A DNA stretch of 64,000 nt from Zea mays (taxonomy: Eukaryota > Streptophyta > Magnoliopsida > Poales > Poaceae): the NCBI RefSeq assembly GCF_902167145.1, contig NC_050097.1, positions 147,399,982 through 147,463,981 on the forward strand, written 5' to 3'. Position 1 is the first letter of the stretch. Each line of letters opens with the position of its first letter. Shown here piece by piece: positions 55,919-64,000 of this stretch. The position numbers and the translations under genes are program-made. The notes under the pieces were generated by a model. That model saw only the letters and a list, made by a program, of their open reading frames with translations. It was not told where the DNA came from and searched no databases.

Positions 55919-58510
55919 TTGATTTTAAAAGTATCAAGGGAGGTGGCAAATGCACCGGGGCTTGCCTTCGTTTACAGGTGATTTGGGTTCGGATCCACAG
56001 ATGTCGAAGTAGAAACTATTCCCGGCCTGGGATTCCGAAGGTGGTGGTGTCCTGTCTTCGGGGACTTCTACCTCTTCTTCACGTTCTAATTATAACCATA
56101 CATAAGTATAAGAATGGATGCCATGGGATGCTCATGAGGATGCAAAGATAGCATAAACTTATTATTTATGTCTTGAATACAACTTTCCTTCACGGAGTTC
56201 CGGGAACTTAGGGTTTCCGGAGTCGGTAAAGGAGTTCATAGGGCAGGGGGGGTGTTTTGGGGTTTGGTGATCAAACAAGGTCCAAATCAATTCAAATTCT
56301 ACCCAAGGCTTCTAAATAGTGTATAACACTTATATAAAAATTTTGGGCATTTTAGGACTTACCAATTATTTTCTAAAAATCTATAACCAAGACTTTTAAT
56401 TACTTTAAATACCTTAAAATTTCTTACTTTCACTAAAAATCACAAACTTATTTTTACTAAATTCTAGGGAAAATAACAAACCTAGGAAAATTAGTTTCAC
56501 AATTTTAGCATTTTTCTACATTTTTCTACATATTTCTAAAGCTCTACTGAAAAAGAAAAAGGAAAAGAATTAAATAGAACTGGGCCGGTTCTGGCCCAGA
56601 CGGCCCAAGTCCAGGGCAATGCGCGCTCGCGCGCCCGCGCGCCCTGGCGGCTTTGCAAAAAGGGCCCCGAGTTTTTGACTATCTGTGAACGAGTTCCTTC
56701 ACTGTTCCTGTGTGTCGCTGACCGATCACAAAAAGGCCCCTGCGTTTCTTTCTATTCCCGATTGGAAGTCCACGACGGCGCTCGCGCACCGCCGCGCTCC
56801 GGCGAGCATCTACGCCGGTCGATTGGGGCAGTGACTGGCGCTCCCGAGCGGTGGACACCAAATCGGAGCTAACCTGCGCATTTCCCCTAACCTAATTGCA
56901 CGAATGACCAACTACAGAGCTCTGGCCACGGTGACCGAGAGCAATGCGGACGGATGAGTGCGTTCCCGTTGATTCATGGCGGTCTAATTCGATTTAACGG
57001 GTCGGTGAGCATCAAGAGCAAGCAAGGATGTTGAAACAAGGAAACTGAGGGCAAGATTGGACCTGGGGAGGGCTGACCACGGCGAGGTATTCTTCGCGGT
57101 GTTCTTCAACGGTTTTGGGGAAAACTAGGAATTGGAGCTCACGGTGGCAGGACTGGGGGTGATACTGGACGATGGGGTACGCGATGAAGTTGCGGAGCTA
57201 ACGGTGGGCTCAATTTAAAGACTCCGAGAGCGGTGGCTTCCAATTTGCCCACGGCGAGCTGGCGGCCGGAGGCGGGGAAGAAGCTTGGCGCGCGGAGTAC
57301 GTGTCCTATGGCGTGGCAAGGCCTTAAGTAAAAGAAGGACGGCGTATAGTAATCGACTGCGACGTGGTAAGATGGCCGACGGCGTGGCATAACAGCAAAG
57401 AACGGCGGCACGCCGGTGATGGCCGTGCGGCCACGTCGCCGGTAAGGGGAGAAGTGACCGAGTGGCCACAGTGCTCCAAGTTTATCCACGGTGAGATCTT
57501 TTCAAGGTGAGCAACATCCACACGGCCGCGGCACCAATCCCGGCAAAGCGGTCGCCGGCGGTGAGATCTTTTCCACGGCGGTCGATCTGATCCGGTTAGA
57601 GCACTGTACCATGGGATATGTTCATCAGTGTGCCTGACAGTCACAGTTTAGGACCAAATCTTTCTAAAGTTTCTCTAGTAACTCACTCCACTCTCTGTAG
57701 CAAAGTTTCAAAGCTACAAACCAGCTACAATTCGACTATAGGGATTGAACTCATTTGAGCACTGGATCCAAATCAAAATCGAGCTCAAAGTTCACCCCAT
57801 AGCACTGTAACTCTGAAATTCAACTTCAAGCAGTCTGACAGCCCATCTTTGATTGGGTTTTTCTCCAAATTTCACATAAGACCATGGCTTGAATCCTTAA
57901 ACAAAGTTGTTCCCCTAAGATTGATCTTCAACTTTGATGTGGTCACCTATCATGAATTCTTACTATTTTGAAAGTTACACAGCCCCAAAGTTGGGCCTAC
58001 AACCCTGTTTTCAGACTTAGCATAGGAATCAAAATCAAGGTCCTTTTTGCAAATGAGTCCAAAACTTAGGGTTTGGCTTTCAAGTCCACATATTTGTGAA
58101 CCAAAGGACTTAAGATACTTATTTGGCTTGGTTTTTGCACTTTAGTCCAAAAGTGGACCAATTTTGCACATAAGCCCCTAGGGTTTGGTTTCAGGGTTTG
58201 CTAGGGTTCTAATTAGGGTTTCTGGTATCCCAAGGGTATAAAAGTGATTCAAGTTTATTCTTAGGGTCATTTTATGACTTTTACCCTAAAGTATTTAGGT
58301 TTTCTTAACTTGGGTTAAGTTTTACCCCTTTAACCACTATTTAGGGTTAAGTCCATTAACCAGGGTTTCATTTGCAAAAACATTAAAACAATACAACTTG
58401 TTTGAAATTTTTGCCTAGTGAATGCACTCTAGATGTGTCAAACATATGCAATGCCAATGCTCATGATGCCATGCTCAAGTTTTAGTTATAGTAACACCAG
58501 AGGTGTTACA

Positions 58511-58662
58511 TCCTTCCCCCCATAAAAGAATCTTGTCCCGAGATTAAAAATCCTAGGGTAGGGAATGGTAAAGGAAACACATCATATTTTTATTTCCTTA
58601 ATTTTGGTACAAGGCAGGGGTGATATGGGGGTTACTTCTTTATTACAACAACTATACAGGCT
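58511..58662 (-). other. Element H polypurine tract and 3' untranslated internal segment
   Basis: Next to the LTR the minus strand reads TTTATGGGGGGAAGGA, the likely polypurine tract. The rest, up to the pol stop, is non-coding. Confidence 0.75.
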
Positions 58663-61521
58663 TTACAATTTACATGAGGCTAGAAAGCCTGGGAAATTCT
58701 TATCTAAGAAGTCTTGGGTTTCCCATGTAGCCTCTTCTTCCGAATGCTGGTTCCACTGTATCTTGTAGAACTTGAGAGTTTTTCTTCGGGTGACCCTGTC
58801 CTTTTGATCCAGAACTCGAATAGGATGTTCCGAGTATGTTAAATCTGGTTCCAGGACAACATCAGTCATTTCAACGGTTCGATCAGGAACCCGAAGACAC
58901 TTCTTCAATTGTGACACGTGGAACACATTATGCACAGCAGACAATGTTTCGGGGAGCTGAAGTCGGTATGCCACTGGTCCACATTGCTCAAGCACCAGGA
59001 ATGGACCAATGTACCTGGGTGCAAGTTTCCCTTTAACCCCAAAACGCGATACACCTTTCATTGGTGAGACCTTCAGGTAAACATAGTCTCCTTCCAGGAA
59101 ATATAAGGGCCTTCGCCGTTTGTCTGCATAACTCTTCTGACGAGCTTGTGCCTTTTTCATATTATAAATAATTTTCTGAACCTTTTCTTCGACCTCCTTT
59201 ACCATATTAGGCCTAAAGAAGTACCTTTCTCCAGGTTCAGACCAATTTAGCGGAGTTCGACACCGACGTCCATATAAAGCTTCAAAAGGTGCCATCTTGA
59301 TACTTTCTTGATAACTGTTATTGTATGAAAACTCCGCTAGGGGCAAACATTCATCCCATTTTGGTGAGAAGTCCAGGACACATGCCCGCAGCATATCTTC
59401 AAGTATTTGGTTCACTCTCTCAGTCTGTCCACTGGTTTGAGGATGATAAGCCGAACTGTGGAGTAACTTAGTACCCAAGGATTTGTGAAGTGCTTCCCAA
59501 AACTTGGCTACAAATTGAGGTCCACGATCCGACACTATGGTCTTTGGAACACCATGCAGACTAAGAATACGAGCAATGTACAATTGGGCATAGACAGTAA
59601 CTGGGAAATTTGTCTTGACTGGCAGAAAGTGAGCAACCTTTGTAAGCCGATCAATTATAACCCAAATAGAGTCATACCCCTTTGCTGTCCTGGGTAGTCC
59701 CACAATAAAGTCCATACTGATGTCTTCCCATTTCCAGGTTGGGATTGGCAAAGATTGTAATGGACCAGCAGTTTTCATGTGTATGGCATTGACACGTCTG
59801 CAAGTGTCACACTTCGTCACATAGCGTGCAATTTCGATTTTCATCTTTGTCCACCAATAATGTTGCTTTAAGTCTTGATACATCTTAGTGCTTCCGGGAT
59901 GAATAGAATAGCGACTAAGATGTGCTTCATCAAGAATTTGCTGGCGGAGTTCTTCGTTCTTTGGCACTACTATGCAGTTTTTAAACCATATCACACCTTG
60001 ATCGTCTTCCTTGAAACACTTGGCTACTCCAGCCTTTATCTTCTCTCGAATGTGCTTCATACCCAGATTTTCTTTTTGAGCATCAATTATCCATTGCAAA
60101 ATGATTGACTCAAGCTTTAACTGATTTAGAGTCCCTTGTTGGATGATTCCTAGGTTTAGTTTTTCCATTTCCTGACACAAAGTGTTCTCGGAGGTCTTCG
60201 CCATAAGACAGTGGCAGGAAGTCTTACGACTCAATGCATCTGCCACCACATTGGCTTTGCCTGGGTGATAATGGATCTCCAATTCATAATCTTTAATGAG
60301 CTCAAGCCATCGTCTTTGCCTCATATTTAACTCTGACTGGGTGAAGATGTACTTCAAACTTTTATGATCTGTATATATGTGACAGATATTACCCAGCAGA
60401 TAGTGACGCCAAATCTTTAGGGCATGAACCACAGCAGCTAGCTCCAGATCATGAGTTGGATAGTGCTCCTCATGTCGGCACAACTGCCTTGAAGCATACG
60501 CAATCACTCGGCCCTCTTGCATCAGTACACAGCCGAGCCCACTGCCAGATGCATCACAATACACGTCAAAAGGTTTAGTGATGTCCGGTTGAGCCAATAC
60601 CGGAGCAGTGGTCAATAGTGTCTTCAATTGCTCAAAGGCTTCATTACACTTAGAAGACCAATTGAACTTAATGTCATTCTTCAATAAACTTGTGATTGGC
60701 TTCACAAGCTTAGAAAAATCTGGTATGAATCTGCGATAATACCCAGCTAGTCCAAGAAAACTCCGGACTTGGTGAACAGTTGTTGGGGGTTTCCACTCCA
60801 GAATATCTTTGACCTTGCTAGGATCTACCACAATTCCTTTAGCTGATAACACGTGCCCCAAAAATTGAATTTCTTCCAGCCAGAACGCGCACTTGCTGAA
60901 CTTGGCATATAACTGGTGTTCCCTTAGGCGCGTCAATACAATCCGTAAATGCTGAGCATGGTCCTCTTCATTCTTAGAATATATCAAGATATCGTCGATG
61001 AAGACTACCACGAATTTGTCCAACTCGGGCATGAACACCGAGTTCATCAAGTAAGTGAAATGGGCAGGAGCATTTGTGAGCCCGAAAGACATGACCAGGT
61101 ATTCAAACAATCCATATCGCGTAGTAAACGCGGTCTTCGGTATATCCTCGGGCCGAATACGGATTTGATGATAGCCCGACCTGAGATCAATTTTGGAAAA
61201 TACCCTCGCCCCAGTCAGTTGATCAAATAAAATATCGATCCTTGGAAGAGGGTACTTATTCTTGATGGTGACCTCATTTAGGGGTCGATAATCCACGCAC
61301 ATTCGTAAGGTTTGATCCTTCTTCTTAACAAAAATGGCGGGACAACCCCACGGGGACGAGCTTGGCCGGATGAATCCCTTATTCAGTAGATCTTGTAATT
61401 GAATTTTCAATTCCGCCAATTCATTAGGGGGCATACGGTACGATCTTCGGGAGATAGGTGCCGTACCGGGCTTTAGCTCAATTACGAATTCTACATCTCT
61501 TTCAGGGGGCAGTCCAGGCAA
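58663..61521 (-). CDS. Element H pol: reverse transcriptase, RNase H, integrase, chromodomain (952 aa)
   Basis: [22 protein letters not shown] at 77-96, [10 protein letters not shown] at 110-119, [11 protein letters not shown] at 145-155 and catalytic FIDD at 174-177. RNase H starts with YCDASG (321-326), then THDLELAAV and [10 protein letters not shown]. The integrase zinc finger has H534, H541, C571 and C574; the catalytic core has D604, D665 and E701 (DD35E). The SH3-like region has [10 protein letters not shown]. The last about 50 residues ([21 protein letters not shown]) are a chromodomain that in related elements directs integration to heterochromatin. All motifs are intact. The listed ATG is probably internal to a gag-pol polyprotein; the natural start is that of gag, cut off by one frameshift near 61,545. 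Confidence 0.93.
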   Translation of the reverse strand: MPGLPPERDVEFVIELKPGTAPISRRSYRMPPNELAELKIQLQDLLNKGFIRPSSSPWGCPAIFVKKKDQTLRMCVDYRPLNEVTIKNKYPLPRIDILFDQLTGARVFSKIDLRSGYHQIRIRPEDIPKTAFTTRYGLFEYLVMSFGLTNAPAHFTYLMNSVFMPELDKFVVVFIDDILIYSKNEEDHAQHLRIVLTRLREHQLYAKFSKCAFWLEEIQFLGHVLSAKGIVVDPSKVKDILEWKPPTTVHQVRSFLGLAGYYRRFIPDFSKLVKPITSLLKNDIKFNWSSKCNEAFEQLKTLLTTAPVLAQPDITKPFDVYCDASGSGLGCVLMQEGRVIAYASRQLCRHEEHYPTHDLELAAVVHALKIWRHYLLGNICHIYTDHKSLKYIFTQSELNMRQRRWLELIKDYELEIHYHPGKANVVADALSRKTSCHCLMAKTSENTLCQEMEKLNLGIIQQGTLNQLKLESIILQWIIDAQKENLGMKHIREKIKAGVAKCFKEDDQGVIWFKNCIVVPKNEELRQQILDEAHLSRYSIHPGSTKMYQDLKQHYWWTKMKIEIARYVTKCDTCRRVNAIHMKTAGPLQSLPIPTWKWEDISMDFIVGLPRTAKGYDSIWVIIDRLTKVAHFLPVKTNFPVTVYAQLYIARILSLHGVPKTIVSDRGPQFVAKFWEALHKSLGTKLLHSSAYHPQTSGQTERVNQILEDMLRACVLDFSPKWDECLPLAEFSYNNSYQESIKMAPFEALYGRRCRTPLNWSEPGERYFFRPNMVKEVEEKVQKIIYNMKKAQARQKSYADKRRRPLYFLEGDYVYLKVSPMKGVSRFGVKGKLAPRYIGPFLVLEQCGPVAYRLQLPETLSAVHNVFHVSQLKKCLRVPDRTVEMTDVVLEPDLTYSEHPIRVLDQKDRVTRRKTLKFYKIQWNQHSEEEATWETQDFLDKNFPGFLASCKL

Positions 61522-63131
61522 ATCTTCCGGAAATACATCTGCAACTCACATACTACCGGAATGTTCTTGATCTCCGGTACAATGGCTTCATAGACTCTAC
61601 CAGAAGCTTTGGCTGGATTGGTTGTGGGGAGAGTCAAAAGAATCTCTTCTTGGTTATAGCTCAACCTGACGGTTCTGAGTTCAGTGTTGAGGATTGCCTT
61701 GTGTTGGGTTAACCAATTCATACCCAAAATTACATCTATATCTTGGCCCTTCAGAACAATCATGTTAGCAGGAAAGTTCCGTCCGGCCATTGTTACTGGC
61801 ACTCCATAGGCCACTTCTTTAGTATAAATGTGTCCCCCAGGTGAATGAATTTTAAATCCCTCCTTTGATTCATGGTATGCAATATGATGTTGTTCCACAA
61901 ACTTCTTGCTAATGAATGTATGTGAAGCACCAGAATCAAAAAGAATAATTGCTGGGTGACTGGCCACGGGAAACGTACCCATCATCACCGGTTCTCCTTC
62001 CGGTGTGGTAGCCACTTGAGTGTAATATACACGCCCCGTCTTCTTCGTATTTTTCCCCATAGCATTTCCTTTAGGCTGAGCTGATTTCCCAGATCCTTGC
62101 GAAGCATTTGATTGATTTTGCCTAGGATATGGGCAGTCTTTGATGAAGTGTCCCGACTTGCCGCAATTAAAGCACCCAGTTGAAGAACTAGGCAAGGCAG
62201 GAAATCGAGTGCCTGGGGCACCCGGCTGTTTTGGGGTAGTGGGGGTATTGTTGGGGCGGATAATGATTGGCTGTTTGAAGGGAAATGAGGGTGGACGAGA
62301 AAAAGTGCGATTTTGGTTTGAGGGTCGAATCACAAACCGTTGCTTCTTCGCCTGGCCCTGATTAGGCCTCTCACCACCGAATCCCTTATTCTTCCCAGAA
62401 CTTGTGTATTTGGCTTCCACAGATAAGGCCGTGCTGACAGCCTTTCCATACATGAGATCTATGCATGTGGCCATTTTCCTTTGTAGCCGATCATTCAGTC
62501 CCCGCATAAAACAGTTCTTCTTCTTTAAATCCGTATTCACCTGGTCGATGGCATACTGCGACAGGTGATTAAATTTGTTGAGATATTGGTTGACGGTATC
62601 CCCACCTTGTTGTAACTTCATAAACTCCTCTTGTTTCATATGCAGCACTCCTTCGGGGATGTAGTGTTCACGGAAGGCTGCTTTAAACTCATCCCAGGTG
62701 ACTTGATGGTTGACAGCTTGGATAGCCACAAAATTTCCCCACCAGGTACTGGCAGGACCACGGAGTTGTTGTGCGGCGAACAACGGCTTCTGCGTTTCTG
62801 AGCAACGGAGAAGACCAAACTTTTGTTCAATAACCCGAATCCACTCGTCAGCTTCTAAGGGATCTTCTGCCTTGACGAATAGAGGTGGACGGGTTTCAGA
62901 GAAGTCCAGATAGGTAGTCTCACGAGGGCCTTGCGGATAACCTCTTCCCGCCTGCTGCTGGAATTGCTGCTGACCCGCCATTTCCCTAAGGAAGCGGGTA
63001 TTGTCTGCGGTGGCATTCACCAAGGCGGCGATCGCCTCGGCTAACATGGGAGGAACTGGAGGTGGGTTTGGGGTAACATCCCGTCCCCCAGAAGTTCCTG
63101 CTGCGTCCTGTCCTCGAGTCCTGGTCGGCAT
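61491..63131 (-). CDS. Element H gag-protease (546 aa)
   Basis: It begins [18 protein letters not shown]. The gag core is at about 75-220 ([50 protein letters not shown]), a CCHC knuckle at 320-333 ([14 protein letters not shown]), and a retropepsin at about 385-500 with active site [11 protein letters not shown] (Asp399) and VILGMNWL near 467. The last 20 or so residues are out of frame: at 61,541-61,546 one base is missing relative to the expected PR-RT linker, so the frame ends at 61,491 while RT continues in the other frame. Function: particle assembly, RNA packaging and polyprotein cleavage. Confidence 0.9.
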   Translation of the reverse strand: MPTRTRGQDAAGTSGGRDVTPNPPPVPPMLAEAIAALVNATADNTRFLREMAGQQQFQQQAGRGYPQGPRETTYLDFSETRPPLFVKAEDPLEADEWIRVIEQKFGLLRCSETQKPLFAAQQLRGPASTWWGNFVAIQAVNHQVTWDEFKAAFREHYIPEGVLHMKQEEFMKLQQGGDTVNQYLNKFNHLSQYAIDQVNTDLKKKNCFMRGLNDRLQRKMATCIDLMYGKAVSTALSVEAKYTSSGKNKGFGGERPNQGQAKKQRFVIRPSNQNRTFSRPPSFPFKQPIIIRPNNTPTTPKQPGAPGTRFPALPSSSTGCFNCGKSGHFIKDCPYPRQNQSNASQGSGKSAQPKGNAMGKNTKKTGRVYYTQVATTPEGEPVMMGTFPVASHPAIILFDSGASHTFISKKFVEQHHIAYHESKEGFKIHSPGGHIYTKEVAYGVPVTMAGRNFPANMIVLKGQDIDVILGMNWLTQHKAILNTELRTVRLSYNQEEILLTLPTTNPAKASGRVYEAIVPEIKNIPVVCELQMYFRKICLDCPLKEM

Positions 63132-63375
63132 CTATGGCAAAAACATTTGAAGTAAACATAATGTGCCAGAGAAAACCTTCCATTTTACATTACTATAAAA
63201 AGTAATGATACCGACTCGATATTACATAACAGGATACAATACCCATTATACAAAAGTTCAACCTATTATACAACAGTACACCCTACAATACCCTACCATA
63301 CACTACTCTACTTCTATTACACCTTTATTCCTGCTTGCCATTACTCTTGGCAGCTTCATCGTCAGGTGTGGGAGT
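63132..63375 (-). other. Leader between the extra ORF and gag of element H
   Basis: It is AT-rich with TATACAA/CCTA-type short repeats around 63,225-63,310 and has no ORF of note. Confidence 0.6.
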
Positions 63376-63908
63376 CTAGACATCAACCAATCTCAAAGAA
63401 GGAGGGGGCTCAAAAAGGTCTAACTCCCCACCCAGCGCACGTCCCGCAACGTGAGATGGTCCAGCTTTCGCCTCAGCAGGTTGTGCAGGCTCACTTGGGT
63501 GTAGTTGTGAGTATAGTATATGGACTTCCTCGTGCAACGTATTGCAGTAAACCCGCAGGTTATCAACAGTCGAGCTAAGTTCTTTAACTCGGGCCTGAGC
63601 CCTTGCTTCCTTAGCACACATTAGCAAACGAGACTGCACGGCCCAGTCAAGTGCTAAGTCTCGATCAGCGAGTTGATCCTGCAAGTGTCGGATGTCCCTT
63701 CTCAGTTCATTAATTCTATCTCCGTCGGCGACCCAAGCATCAGTCCTATGTTGCAGCGCTGCTTGAAGTCGACTCACACGAGCTTCAAGATCTCCGATGG
63801 GTCGTTACTTCCACTGCTACTGCTTTCATGTCGGGGAGCCAATTGATGCCGAGGCACCCCAATTGGTCCCGTAGACTTGCGGGCCGTTAGCCTGGTACGT
63901 GGCGGCAT
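63376..63908 (-). pseudogene. Extra coiled-coil-like ORF upstream of element H gag (broken by one frameshift)
   Basis: The ATG at 63,908 (minus) starts MPPRTRLTARKSTGPIGVPR. That frame stops at 63,774 after 44 codons, but the next frame carries on without a gap: EARVSRLQAALQHRTDAW, INELRRDIRHLQDQLADRDL, KELSSTVDNLRVYCNTLHEE, ending PPPSLRLVDV at 63,376. The regular hydrophobic spacing and charged residues suggest a coiled coil of about 90 residues, followed by a Pro/Ala-rich tail. A single lesion near 63,777-63,805 splits what looks like one protein of about 175 residues. The family is not recognised and function is unknown. It could be a gag-related accessory protein of this chromovirus lineage. 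Confidence 0.65.
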
Positions 63909-64000
63909 CTTTTCTAAGGGGGAAAATGTTATTAGTATAGTGCTTAGCATGATGCATGTATAATTACAGAATCAACCTTAGTCGATTCAACCTTCTATAC
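63909..64000 (-). other. Start of element H leader at the window edge
   Basis: It is 5' leader sequence between the 5' LTR (off the window) and the extra ORF. No PBS is visible inside the window. Confidence 0.5.

Larger units (their letters stand above)
53389..58510 (-). repeat. 3' LTR of element H (about 4.0 kb plus a 1.1-kb LINE)
   Basis: It starts TGTGACGGAAC and ends GGTGTTACA. Its reverse complement aligns in blocks with solo LTR E (TGTAACACC start, shared TTCCGTCACA end, shared ACTGTAGGTGGG segment). LINE I splits it at 54,808-55,918. Without that it is about 4,010 bp. Confidence 0.88.
53389..64000 (-). mobile_element. Element H: Tekay/Del-like chromovirus, nearly intact coding region, cut by right window edge
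   Basis: Minus-strand order from the right edge is leader with an extra ORF (63,908-63,376), gag-protease (63,131-61,491), RT-RNaseH-integrase-chromodomain (61,521-58,663), PPT, 3' LTR (58,510-53,389). The 5' LTR and PBS are beyond 64,000. It is inserted in the second LTR of element F after GAAGG (53,384-53,388). A LINE has inserted in its 3' LTR. Protein motifs are all conserved, and only one frameshift separates gag-protease from RT. Of the elements here it is the closest to an autonomous source for the B, E and F type copies. Confidence 0.92.

Overview
The window looks like grass nuclear DNA, almost certainly maize (Zea mays). It is packed with nested LTR retrotransposons of maize-like types: Opie/Ji-like Sireviruses, long-LTR Tekay/Del-like chromoviruses and Tat-like gypsy elements. 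One GC-rich, intron-containing plant gene sits in a short low-copy island. Family names are from memory and protein motifs; no database was searched. Letters A-I are labels used only here.

Left block (1-27,024), a four-deep nest. Element D (20,319-27,024, + strand) is a gag-only gypsy element. It is split by Sirevirus C (13,423-20,318, - strand), and C is split by Tat-like gypsy A (1-2,751 and 12,626-13,422, - strand; its far end lies off the left edge). A is split in its gag by element B (2,752-12,625, - strand), a deleted chromovirus with two 3.44-kb LTRs and a clean CAGGG target duplication. D also carries a 3.96-kb solo LTR, E (22,463-26,422).

Gene island (27,025-33,760). A five-exon bZIP transcription-factor gene (CDS 29,214-31,072, + strand, 369 aa) lies between several MITEs. 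One of these is a clear hAT-type MITE in the promoter with an 8-bp target duplication. The bZIP has Ile in place of the invariant basic-region Arg/Lys, two LxLxL (EAR-type) motifs and an apparent GC-AG intron.

Right block (33,761-64,000). Element F (- strand) has 3.9-kb LTRs and a 2.9-kb internal region with no coding capacity, built of degenerate tandem repeats. Its second LTR received a 139-bp Tourist-like MITE, a complete Sirevirus G (43,819-53,166, + strand, TSD CCTAG) and chromovirus H (53,389 to beyond the right edge, - strand). H keeps near-intact gag-protease and RT-RNaseH-integrase-chromodomain frames separated by one frameshift, plus an extra coiled-coil-like ORF upstream of gag. 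Its LTR contains a 5'-truncated RTE LINE (I).

The only host gene seen is the bZIP; everything else is transposon. The most unusual signals are an inverted repeat at one position in the LTRs of B, E, F and H whose arms differ in sequence yet still pair, the extra ORF in H, the repeat-built noncoding interior of F, and the atypical bZIP. No tRNA, rRNA, CRISPR or bacterial-type feature was seen.
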